A stretch of 64,000 nt of DNA, taken from NCBI RefSeq assembly GCF_023343835.1, contig NC_064444.1, positions 18,513,219-18,577,218 of the forward strand, in the 5' to 3' direction. A model generated the notes under the pieces. That model searched no databases. It saw only the letters and a program-made list of their open reading frames with translations, and was not told where the DNA came from. Source of the DNA: Lagopus muta (taxonomy: Eukaryota > Chordata > Aves > Galliformes > Phasianidae). Position 1 is the first letter of the stretch. Each line of letters begins with the position of its first letter. Below are positions 1 through 12,400 of this stretch, piece by piece. Position numbers and translations under genes: made by a program.

Positions 1-2739
1 GCACGCAGCACAGAGGGAGGCTGTTCCAGCAGCACGTTCCTCCAAGGCACTGCAGCGGGGCCAGCCAACGACGTTACAGCATCAACGGATGGAGCTCAAC
101 AGGAGCCTAATTGAAAGAGCTGCGGCGTTCAGCTGACTCCTGATGCTATGAAGACGTTAAGGGCTCCAAGTCGGTGCTAAGCAGCCCTGTCTGACAGCTC
201 CAGCACTCAGCTGATGGATGGGAACCCTCCCCTCAGGACTTGGTGGGCAGCCAGAGCCACAGCCCCGTCAGCACCATCACCAAGGCCAAGCGCTGGACAA
301 GCTGTCCCTTCCCAGCTGGAGGCTGCAGCTTCCACCAGGGAGGTTCAGCAGCTCTCAGTGTGATACAGAGCAGACCTGCTCCTGCCATTGGAGACAGGCG
401 CCTGGTTGGTCTGCACAGCGACGGGCTGTGAGCACTGACCTGGCCACGTAGTTGGCACGCAGGGACTGCAAACCCACCAGCACACACCTACCTGTGCCCT
501 GCCCCATGGCACACACCTCTGCACGCTGACTGGTCCCTGAGCGCATTCTCCACGTGCAGAATTTACTGCACTGTGCAAAACCACAATGAAGCTGAGCTGA
601 TCAGCTTACGGTAGCCAAGGGGAGGGAAGAGAAAGCTAAAGGCGGTCATTAAAACCTTTTCAGCTAAAACATCAGAACTCCCCAAACTGTTCTCACTTGA
701 TCCTGCGAAGCACACCGGCACCCGTATTTAGGCACAGCAATAAGAGTGAATGGACGACTCTCAGCACCCGCAGCTCCCACGGCTGTGCTGAGCTCAGCGT
801 GGAGGTTTCAAATAAAACAACCACGGCCTCAGCGCTGGGATCAAGCACAGACCGCTTTTTATCTTAAAAGGCATTTGTTTGAGAACATTCGGGGCTGCTG
901 GAGCCGCCGGCCCTGACATTATTTCACCGTGAGACCTTAAAAACGTTGACATCTTCGAACCCAAAACAACGCACGGTCACCAAACCAGCCCTTAAAAAAG
1001 AACAGCCAGAAAATAACTGCTGGCGACGGGAGGAGGAATTCTGCCTCCCTTCAGAGGCCGGCTCCTTCCCCTTTGTCTAACAGCAAACCTTTTGTTCGGG
1101 CTCTCAGCGCAGCCCCGAGGTACGCAGGGAATGTCTCGCCGCGCTTTGATCGGCGCAGGGGCTGCTGCAGAACGCGCGGAGCAGTGCTGCTAATGGAATT
1201 GTTCCAGCCTAACGGGATTTCACTGAATGCGTGGGGACGGCGGAGCAGCCAGGGCTGCTGGCAGATTGCTCTTTATGGTGCCAGGCACTCCGACAGCCTG
1301 AGAAAAAACTGCCCCTACAGCCCTCCATCAACACGGGACCCCCAGAGTTCCGCACTCAGCCCCGTCAGCTTCCCACCGCAGCAGGCTTTGATCAAAACGG
1401 GGCGAGAAAGCCAGGACAGGAGCAAGGAGGGTCCTCCCCTCCCCCAGCAATTAATCCGACAGCTTCAAGCAAAGTCCCGATGAAAACAAATAGACCGCCT
1501 TCCACCCGCAAATGTTTGCAAAGCTCGGCAGCCTGGGACAGGGGAAAGTTCCCAGGAAATTAAAGGAGGGTGAGCAAGCGTCCAGGCTTTCTGGCACAAA
1601 CGTATCGCTGTAATGAGTAACCAGCCTGAGCCACCCAGGGCAGCAGTTGCTTTGCAGTGTCATGCAAGGAAATAAATAGCATGACTATCATATATTAACT
1701 TCCAGGGGAAAGGCAGTTCTGGCAGCACGTGGGCCTACGGGGGACCATAAACATTTGGGCACTGCTACGAGCAGCCATAAAACAAGAAATAGGACTCGAC
1801 CGTGTTTAATTGCTTTAGGGAAGGGCAGCATCACTGGTGCGTCTGTCAGGTACCTCCCCCCACAGTGCTGCTCCATCACAGACCCAGAGCTGGGCAAATG
1901 AGCCCATCAGGGCGGGCACTGCAGGGGCAAGGACTGGAGGGAAGTGCCCTAAGATGTTTGCTGTGTAGAAGCTCAAGTCCAACCCTCCGAAAGCAATGGG
2001 AAGTTAACTGCTGAAAGGATGCGCTTTGCTTTTTGAATACAGCTGATGGCCACAGAAATGGCTCGGTAACAAAGCAAGAGACAAAAGCAGAGAGCCTAAA
2101 ATGTAGAGAATAGGAGAAAATAAGAGTGTCTTGTGGTTCTTTCTGCAGAGCTTGGCTGAAGTGCTTTGAATGCCACCTCCAAGCCTTCAAGCTTTGGCAG
2201 CCACACTTAGAAGTGCTGCCTTGCTCCTCCCAAGGATCCACCTGGCTGGAAATAGACCCCAGAGGGACCAGGTGTCACCTCGCTCTGTTGTCCCCTTCTG
2301 CCTGGAGGGCAAGAAGAATGGCCAGCAGCTCCTGCACAGAGCACCAGGTCTGACAGTCACCATCTACCCACCAAAAGCTGCTTGGGAAGGGGGAATGGGA
2401 ACAGCAGCCCAGCTGGGCTCTTGGTGACACGGTGTCTCTGGAATTCACTGGTGAGTATCCCACAGCCCCTGCATGGGATGGGAGGATTTCCCAAATCCTG
2501 AGTGCCTCACCAGCTGCAGAGGGCAAAGCAGCTGTGCATGCACAGGACTAGCAGCGTGCTGCCAAATTAAGACCAAAGCAGCTCCATCCATGCTCACTGT
2601 CACAGGGTGCAGCTCTGGGTCCCCAGCCATAGGTCAGGTCTCCCAGCCCCTCTGTAGCAAAGCTTCTGTCCCAGGGCCCCAGAGCAGTGCAGCAGCACTG
2701 AGTAAGGCAGGCAGGCTGCCAGCAGAGACTTCAATCTCC

Positions 2740-2860
2740 TTCAGGGAGCTGAAACAGTTACGTGGTAAATGCATTAACCATGGGAACAGCTTCCCAAAGG
2801 ATGTGGTGGATCCCAAATTGTAAGTCTTTCCATTGCAAGTGGATGCCTTCTTGGAAAACT
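2740..2860 (+). repeat. Possible old CR1 LINE fragment
   Basis: The phrase 'gggaacagcttcccaaagga' followed by 'tggtggatcc' resembles a CR1 segment that in younger copies reads 'ggaacagctgcccagggagg..gtgg'. It is strongly diverged and has no clear 3' tail. Confidence 0.35.
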
Positions 2861-3093
2861 CAGGCTGCAGTTTGACTACAAGTGTGCAGGGAAATGCTGT
2901 GACCTGAGCGCAGGCACCCAGCGAGGACAGAGTGCATCCCAGCTGGGCCACAGCCACCCCAGGGCTCCAGGGGCACCCCGTACCTCCTCCTCTTACCTCA
3001 TGGCTTTCGAATGCCTAGCTCTCTTCAGGGTCTGCTGTTAGATTTGAGGAGTCAATGAATACCAGATCAAACCTCAGCCATTCCCTGCCACAG

Positions 3094-3165
3094 TGAATCC
3101 TTAAGGTTGGAAATGACCCCTAAGACCACCTAGCCCAACTGTCCTTCCCAACCCAACCCGCTTCT
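3094..3165 (-). repeat. Diverged CR1 LINE 3' fragment
   Basis: It reads gaatcc-ttaaggttggaaa-gacc-ctaagaccacctagcccaactgtcc in pieces, the reverse complement of the CR1 3' end (ggttggaaa..gatcatctagtccaac). Confidence 0.65.
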
Positions 3166-6100
3166 GTGAGCACAAAACCCAAGCAGGGTGAAAACCCTGC
3201 CAAGGGAAGAAACTCTCATGCCATTCTCGTCTGAGAAAGCAGCACAAAGGAAAGGCACCAGAAGGGATGGTCACATCTCTGGGTGAGGAGGAGCTGGGAA
3301 AGGCTCATCTCCAGGAGCACAGAGCGCCAGCGCTTCTTTTTTTAACTTAGCCAGCAGCTGCAGAATTTAGGCTTTGTTTAAAGCCTTTTGCCCTCACAAA
3401 GGAAACCTCCTCCCCTCCTTTCCCTTCCCAAAGAAAAGGCCACCAAAGTCTGCGGGCAGATATCCTGTAATGTCACCTTACCAAGAGGTGGCAACCTGAC
3501 TCAGCTCAGCCAGCAGCTCCGCTTCCACGTGGGGCTGCAACAGCAGCATGTGGCCCCAGGCTGATCCCTGGCTCAGGTCACCCACCAGCAGCACAGCCAG
3601 GGGCTCTGCAGCAGAAAAGAGGGGCAGGCTGGATGCTGGGGGTCAGGGCAGACCTCGTCACTCCTGTTTATTTCATGTGCACATTGTTGCATGCAGAAAC
3701 CTTCTCTCTGCAGATGCATGCTGCACCCAGACCACATCTCAGCGCTCTCCCTGTGACATGATTTAGTATAAGGCACTGCATTATCTGCCTGGTCAGAACA
3801 ACCAGAGGCAAACAGCACTGAACCAGGCACCATGCACTAAATGCTGCTCTCTGATGGCTTTTCTAAACCTACCTCAATTTATAGATTAATCTGCTGCACC
3901 AGTAATTGAGGCCATTCAATGGGTAGCGTGTAAAAGCACCATTATAGGAAAGGCTGGAAACCTGCTTGTGATTTACAAAATGAGGTCTCCGGAGGCTTGG
4001 GTACTTGTGAGGGGCAGGTGCTGTGCATCAGCTGCATTCTCTCTTTGCCCTCATCCAGGTTTAATATCAGCAATAAAACACCCTCTGCATTAGCTGTAAC
4101 GCAGCAGAGCACATACTATTCTCCTTCCCACTTCTCTCCTGCTGTGTGGCATCATGACTTCGAGATGCTGTGCATCAGCCAGTTGAGATGGGGGTACAGG
4201 CACTGAGCAGTGCGAGCAGCCTCCATGCCCCACAACAGGCAGGCTGCTGGGGCCATGCGTAGCACAGCACGATTTGCAGAGGGAAGGAGCAGAGCCTGCC
4301 TCTGCTCACAGAGAGCCCCTCCTTCCGCCCAGCCCTTTCTGACCCCAAACCAAAGTCCAGCAGCAGCCTTCCTTCCACCCAGCACGGAGCATGGCAGCTC
4401 CCAGACCCCCCTTAGAAGCACGGCTTGGTGAGCAAGGAGCATTTCTTCAGCCGGCTCTCTGCTTCGGCTGCTTCACAACAAAAGGAAGCTGCGATCCCTC
4501 AGGGTTCAGATTTTTCCAAATGGGGTAAACGTACACAAACACCCAACATTTGCATGCGCAGCAATTGGGCCAAAGGATGCACAGGCAAGTGGGTGGCTCA
4601 CCGGTGGTCCCGACATGCGATAACACGTGTGCAGCCCTGGAAACCTCCAGCTAAGAGCCATAGCTCCAACCTGACTGCGCTGCCTTTGAGATCAAAAAAC
4701 AGCCTTTGTTGTCTGCAAGATTAGCATTTCAGAAAAAAAGCACAGCCCCCAGCCCAAGGGGCTGCTCCTTAACCCAAAACGTTGGCTCCCTAACGTCAGA
4801 TGCTCTGAGCCCCGCAGTCATTAAGGCAGATTGTATTTAAGTGCCCTACGTGCAGCTGATCAGAGCATTACTCCTTAAAGGCTTCACGTGGCAAGAATGC
4901 CTTGCAGAAAGCAATCTCGTTTAGCAGTCAATTAGCAGAGATGCGCTCTTCTGAACTAAAAAAAAATTAAAAATAACTCAAAAAACCAAAGGCTACACCC
5001 TCAACTTTTCTCTGCTTTGACTGTTAAACCGAGGCAGATCGCTCCTGCAGCCCATCAATTCTGGGGCACGTGTAAGATTGGGATGGGCTTCATCCCAGAC
5101 TTGTACAAGACCCAGGACAGTGATACTATTCCCATACAGAGCATAGCCTCTGACCGTGAAATTGAAACACTGCAAACTACAATCCCCAGTATATTCCCTC
5201 TGGAGGATTCAGATACCCAGACCCCATCTGTGAGCATCTGAATCTCACCCTGGGGGCCCTGATGGAATCTCCTGCCTTGCAGTGAGGAGAATAAAGCTGC
5301 CCAAAGCCCAGGGGGCACCACGGTGACATCATGCAGGTAAGAATCAGAGCTTCCTGTCTCTGTTATTGCTACACCAACTCCAGACAAAAGCAGCATCAGC
5401 AAAAGAATAAATTCTGCTGGAAGAAAAACTGACAGCTCTCACCAGTTAAATACATGCCTACAGGCACAGCTTAGATGCGGGATTCTTACGTTAAGAACAA
5501 AAATCCCCCTCGCTTTTCTTCTCCTTTGTAGCGGAATCCTCCAGGAGCATCTCCCAGGTGGGGTGCGCCCCTGAGCACAGCTCAGCTGCTGCAGAAGAGC
5601 AAAGCGTGCATCTGTACTGTCCCAAGGGGCCACTTCAGAGGATAACTGTTGGTTTTACCTGGCTCCCCCGCTTTATGGGGCTAAGGCAGACTTCCCCTGA
5701 TGCACCAAGCACTTCTTTCAGAGCTGAGGGGAGCAAAGGATGGCCAGAGCACAAAGACATGAGCAGAGGGACCAAAGGTGCAGGCAGTACCAAGAAATGT
5801 GACCTAAAAGAATCAGCTCTCAGGGTTCAACCACTGCAATGAGATCTTTTCCATCCTAGGAGTCACTTGAGAGAGGAAGGACACAACCCTGGGATACAAA
5901 GAGATGAAGCAGCAGGCTGGGAAGCACCTGGTGCATACTGGCTCCCAGCTACATCTCCCCAGCAGGATGACTTTCTCCTCACCTCACACCTCTTGCCATC
6001 AGGCTGGTCCTGAGGCTGTAACAACTGGATAAGCCTAAAAAGCACAGGAATGAAGGCACAGCAAAGAAAATCCCCAGCCTGGATTAGGTGTGCAGCTTAT

Positions 6101-9100
6101 CTACTGGCACTTCCACAGCACCACCAGGCTTTCTCAGCCAAGCACAAATACAGGCAGGGTACAGTGCAGCGGAACATCAGACAAGGAATGCTTCTATAGC
6201 TGCTGGACATCTCTAGGACCTTCACCCTCACTGTGCTTGGAGCTGCAGAACACAGGCGGCTTAGTTTGACGGCATGGAGCACATGGGGACTGCTGCACCC
6301 AGCTCCGCCTCACCCCAAGGCTGCCACAACAGCCATCCACATTCCCTCCTTCAGCTCACAGCAAAGCAAGCATCCCAAGGCACCAATGAAGGCTGTTACA
6401 CCACACACAACAGCTCACCACCAAACTAAACTCCCTTGAAGCTGCTCTGCTGCTTGCTGTGACCTGTTGGCGCGGCGCTGGCTGCTGCTTTGGGCTGTGT
6501 GGGAGCTGCTCACACCCTTCTCCTGAGCAGGGGCAGAAGTTTTAACTCACGCTGGTTTCTATGATCACCGTGACCGTATATTTTCTTATTTCCAAGACTG
6601 CACAGCTACTGCAAGGAGAGCAGCTCTGCTCCTGCAGTTGCCTTTGAGGGGACACGAGAGCTGCTGGCTTTGTTTTACATCAGGTCCCAGCAGCACAAGG
6701 CTAACAATGTCCTTTCCCAAAAGGGTCTGTCAGCCAGTGGAGACAGCAAGAGCAAATGACTACAGGGATCTTTCAAAGCTTCTCGCATTACAGGCACTGA
6801 GAAGAGATGATCCTTCCCTTTGTTGTTCATATTTAAAGCATGCAAAGCCCCACGTATTTAATTCCCACGTACATCGCTCAGTCTCTTGCACTGCAAGCAA
6901 GGCTATGTCATGAGAACTCCAGCACGACACATCCTTACCCATCAATTTTGGGAAGTGGGGCAGGGCTGTGGTGAGCAGGAGCCCAAGAGGGCTGTGGTTT
7001 TATTCCCTGTGGGATCTCCCTACCCCCAGCCAACACAGAGGAGGCAGCAGGGAAGAGGAGCATGCTGCTGGATGCTTCAGCCCTTGCTCTTTTTCCTTGC
7101 TGCAAAGACAAATTTCTTATTAAAAGATAAAGAAAAACCCTTTCATCCTCTACACTCAGACCTAAATCTTTAAATACCTAGTGAAATATAAGTAATTGAG
7201 ATGTGCTGTTAGCAGCTGTGGGCTCAGTCATCCCTTTCATGTTCGCAGACAGAAGCTGACTAGGACTAAGGGTTACTTAACTTAAAAATGACAAAGTTGG
7301 ATCGCTGTGCCTGGCAATGAATATTAAAAGGAAGGATAAGATTGACATTATCTTGCTGAATTGTAGCTCCTACTTTTTCCCCATCTCAGCGCTCCATTCC
7401 TCACTTCTCACTGCAAAGATCCACGCAGGCATGCACAGCTCAGGCTGACCTGCACTGAAGCCCAGTATTCTGGTACTACGCTTAAGACAATCAAAAGGGC
7501 TCAGCTAGCAAAGCTGCACAACGTCCTGAGAACAAACATGAACAGAAGCTGCTGCACACACATCCCAGGCTTCACAGAGGCCCCGCTTGACTTTGGAGAT
7601 GTGGGGCAATGCTGCTAAGCCACCTTCTCCACCTTTTGCAGCCTGTCCTATTCTCTTGGAAGCAATAGCATGGCTGCGGAATGAAACTGAAGCTCTCTGC
7701 ATGCTCCACGAACAGCATTCACTGCAGGTTCTGCTCAGAAGGATGACAGATGTTTCCCTGAATGCAGAGAATTCATTTTTTCTCTACATTTACAGCAGCT
7801 AAACAGCCCTATCTGAATGAGTGGTAGCTAAACAAAACAAGGGCGTGCAACCGAAGAAGCAAGCCGCCAAGATGCTTTTACCCTTTAAGCAGAAGGAGAA
7901 AGCACTGCTGCCTGCACAGACTTGCTCCAGTGCCCAAATTACTCTCCCAACCAAACCCACACGTTATTTCCAGCTCCAGTGCTTTCAATCACTGCTCACA
8001 GCTGCTCTGCTGTGCACCTCCCTCAGCTGAGAATGACGTTCTCTTGCAGAAAACTCCAGGCTAAGGTCAAGTCCTATCTTACGCCGTGCTTTCTAATCCG
8101 AAAGCTGTACTCCAGCTCCCACATTCATTAAAGCAATGGCACGGCCACGTGACCTGACAACTGGTGCCAGCTGGTGCTGGAGCTGTATCTGAGTAACAGG
8201 GCAAAAGCCTTGGGCTACTCAGGGCCGAGAGGATATCTCCAGCATAGAGCAAGCTCAGGCACTCGTGCAGCTGCTGTGCTGAGCTCTGCAGGGAGCACGG
8301 AGCCTCTCAGCAGGTTCCTCAATAGGCTAACCCTGGGCTAGCTGCAGAGCAAACCTACACAGAGTTCACACAGGCTGGCAGCTTCATCTGCAAGGACACA
8401 GCTGCACTGCTCACCTCTCTAAGGCAGGGAGGAATGCTCTCGCAGTGCCCCAGGCTCCACTGCTCTGCTCCATCCCACAGGGATGCAGGAGCACCATGGG
8501 CTGGTGCCCCCAGACCCCAGTGTGGCTTTGGACTCACCTCTGTGCAGTGCCTCAGGGAAGGGTGTGATCATTGCAAGCCTGTCCACCTCTTGCTACTTCC
8601 CCCCTCCTTGTCCTTTGAAGAGAAGGGACTTTTGCTATCAGTCAACCAAGAAGAAAGGGTTTTCATCAGCAGATGCTCTCCTTGGGCATCTTGCCGTCAA
8701 GCACAAGCTGAGGTGCTTGCTCAAAGCAGACAGTCAGGCATTCAGAGCAAAACAGAGCTAGGCCTGGCTGCTCTGCAAGGAGGATATTGTTTTATTGTAC
8801 GTGAAAAAAAGGTAATGAAGTCCAGCACTGGGCATAAACAAGTTGACTGCACATAATGGACATTGTTAGGTGTCTGAATAGGTCACTGACTCAAAGGAAA
8901 GTTCAGCTCCACAATGCAGGTCTTGAGCACTGCCCCTCTGAATACCCAGCAGAAAGCATCCCCACACACTCACACCCCATGCATTCAGCACAGCTGGATC
9001 TTTTTGTATTTCTCACTGTCCGTTTCCTCCTGAATTTCCCTAGTTTCCTTCCATTCGTATTATGAGCCTTTGTTCTTTCTCTGCCCTCTTCCTCCTACTA

Positions 9101-9368
9101 TTTAGAAGCATACAGACGCAGACTAAGGGTGAGGAAGCAAGCAGAGTAACAGCACAGTAGAAAAACAACTTTCATAGCTTGCACCTACCTAATCTGAAAA
9201 CATGAAACAGCAGCATAACTTCTGCATGAAAGTAGTGAGCCCTGCGTGCAAGAAGCTGGCAAACTTCAATGACAACCACAAAGGGTTGTCTCTGTCACAC
9301 ACTAAGAAGTTAAAACAGGGCCCTGCACAGAATTAATTTCATCTTAGTACTTGCTAGTTAAAATCGTA

Positions 9369-9480
9369 CCATAGAATGGCTTGGGTTGGAGGGACCTCAG
9401 ACATCACCTAGCTCCAGCTGTCAAAACCCTGTCCGTGAGGCTCTTCTCCAAAGCCCCACCACGGTGGAATATTTCTCCTT
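9369..9480 (-). repeat. CR1 LINE 3' fragment
   Basis: It begins 'ccatagaatggcttgggttg' and continues with 'gagggacctcagacatcacc', the reverse complement of a CR1 tail, then 'ctcttctccaaagccccacc'. It is diverged towards its right end. Confidence 0.8.
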
Positions 9481-12400
9481 CCGTCAACAGATCTCAAGGT
9501 AGAGCTGCAGCCTGCGTGGTACTTATTCCAACCTGTCACACAGTGTAACTGGGATGTCCCACGCAACCAGTCTGAGCATCCCCACAGCCTTCCAGCAGAG
9601 GAGACAGGTATTCAAGCGTTGGGTTTCGGTCTGATGCTGACTGCTTTCTCCTTCCGACTCAGATAAATTAAGAATCATCCACTTACAAGATGAATTTTGT
9701 AAGCGGAATGTGAACAGTCAACCCAGAAGCGGGGGTCAGTGGGGAACTCCAGGTGGGAGGGCTGAGAGAAAGGCAGGCAGATGGAGCTGGTGACCTGCTG
9801 TCACTGCATCTGGGCATCACTGACCTTGCTGTGCTCCAGAGCTCCCAACCTGCACTACACCCCATGAAGTCAAAGCCCTCCCCCTTCTGCCAGCACCTGC
9901 ACCATGGCAGGTGCTGCCCTGGACAGACACGCTTTATATTGTGCTGGCTCTCTACCTTGCTTTCTAAGTACTCAGAGGCAACCTGTGTGCACTGTAATCA
10001 TCAGGACTGTAAGCATCAGGACTTCGGCAGCACTTGAGACTACCAGAGCTGTCAGCTCCTTCAGCACTAATAATCACCTGTCAAAAATGCAGAGCAGACT
10101 AGGGAAGAAATAAAAGAGGAAATGATTAAGCACCTCGAGCTGTAGCCAAAGCAATCAAGAAACTGAATTCAGCTGCTTTAGTAAGTACCTTTTAATGCAA
10201 CACGTCCCTCCTCCTGTGCAGGAGTCCTACGGTGACTCCACAATAGCACTGTGCCTTTAAATTTGCTAACAAACAGCCTAAGCACTCATGCACAAGATGG
10301 ATGCCAGGGAGGGAGAAAAGAGAAAGATTTCAGATTACAACCAGAACAGCATTTGTCACTTGCTGTAGATGTGTGAGAGGCAGTTTCCAGGCTCTTGGAC
10401 TCGTGAAGAATATTTTCTGCTCCGTTCCTGATGTGCTTGGCTGCTTTCTGCCAAAACCTGTTTTAAATCCATTAACGAAACCAGGCCGAGCCTGCATAAC
10501 TTCTAATTCTCCTGGTGGAAAAATGGCACTGAGTGTATTTCTGGAATGACAGACAGCCGCCGTTCCCAGCGGTGTGAAGCTCTGCTCCCTGGCCGCCGCC
10601 CTCCTCAAAAGCCACTTTCTCCTTGGAACATCACCTCGGTCATCACTTCTAGCTCTACAGAGAACACAGAAACTCGTTAACATTCCTCTTCCTCTTCACA
10701 TTAGCGGCACTTGGCCACCCCAGGAGTCCTTCATTGCTGCCGTGCCTGCAGCTGGTTTCACGGGGATTAGCAAGGTCTGGCTCGGGCACACCGATCAGCT
10801 CTGGATACCCACAAGCTCCAGTGTTGCTCTGAGCAGCAGGGACAGTAGGAAGGGAAAGGAAGACTCACCCAGCACCATTTCCATCCCCTGTTCTCAGCAG
10901 ATGAAGCACAGCAAGGCAGTGACGTATCCCTGCAGCACGGAAGAACAACGGCGGTGCTCCTACAGGAGCTGAGTGCAATGGCTGCAGATCTGGTCGTGTG
11001 TCTCAGAGCGGGGATGGTGTGAGCAGAAGGTGGGAGGCTCTTTGCAGATATCCCAGCAGGATCTGGGGAAGCCCCATAGAGGGCAGAAGGACCTGATCCA
11101 GAAAGACCACGCATGGACCCAAACCTGCCACCAGCCACACGCTGCCATTCGGGCCCATTCATCTCCCTTTGGCAGCTCCCAGGACTCCAATTTACATGGG
11201 TCTAATCCTTTAAGGACAGGGGCCACTGAGCTGCACAAGCCATGCCAAGGACACGGCCTTTCTCCAGAGATCTGGGGAGGAAATCCCAAACACTTCTCAT
11301 GGAAAAATCAGAATTATTCCAGCATGTGAAAGGAAAACCCTCTTTCCCAGTGTTTAAGTTAAGGCTGTAGAGGGCTGCAATTTTTTATGAAGCTTAAGTT
11401 AAAGGATGCAGCGACTACTAATGAAACGGGCACCAGTTCTGTTACAGCAGCAACATTTTTTGGCAGAAGCATTTTAAACCTAACCTCCCGTTCCATGAAC
11501 AGCAGCGGCCTAAAGGGAAGGACTGCTGAGTCAGCTCCTGCCTTGGGCCTCACAATGTGCTCTGTGTTCTCCAGCAGGCTATAATCTACCAGGGAAAGCT
11601 GTAGTGGCAGGGAGGGGTGAACGTAAGAGCTTTAAAGAAATCTGGAAAGAAACGTGTGAAACTGAAGCTTCCATTTAATTTAAGAAAAAAAATGAAGAAG
11701 ATACCACAAAGTAACAGTGGGTGAGCTATGACTGCAACCACCATCAGCACTAGCAGCTGCGTGTAGAGATGCACTCTGATGACACAAAGGCTCAGCTCTA
11801 AGCCACAAATGATGCTGTCCCCATACTCTCCACGACAGATCTGTGTGCAAAGTACCTTTGGGAGCAGCAGATACTGCAAGTCACTCAACGCCCAAGTGCC
11901 CAGCTAACCCAGGCCCTTGTCTCCAGCACCACCCAAGAGCATGCTTGTAGGGGGAACCTCTCAACGTGGCTTACTGAGATAGCACTGAGACACAGAGAAC
12001 ACCCCACAGCCAGCTCTCCATCTTCAAGGGGGGCTTCAATACATGGAGGCAGTGCTGGAACCTGCGTGCCCCAGCAGGTGCTGCTCAGCAAATCCAGTTG
12101 CAAGAGAGTTTGTCAGACCCAGCACAGCAAGGCTTGGAGTCAGCAAGGATTTGGAAGCAGCACACTCAGGCTGCACAAAGCCATGCCTTTGCTCACAAGC
12201 TCTCTGAAAAGCAGTAGGTATGCGCAAGCCACGTCATGGACGCTGTGTTGGAGAAGGGGCAACAAACACCAACATTAACTCTGCCTGTGGCTCCGAGTCC
12301 CAGAATAATTGAGAGATGAGAACAACGCTGAAAGCTGCTTTGAAATTCCCAGCCCTTATCGTGCCTTCTGGATGCCTGTTGGACTTGATCAGCTGACGGA

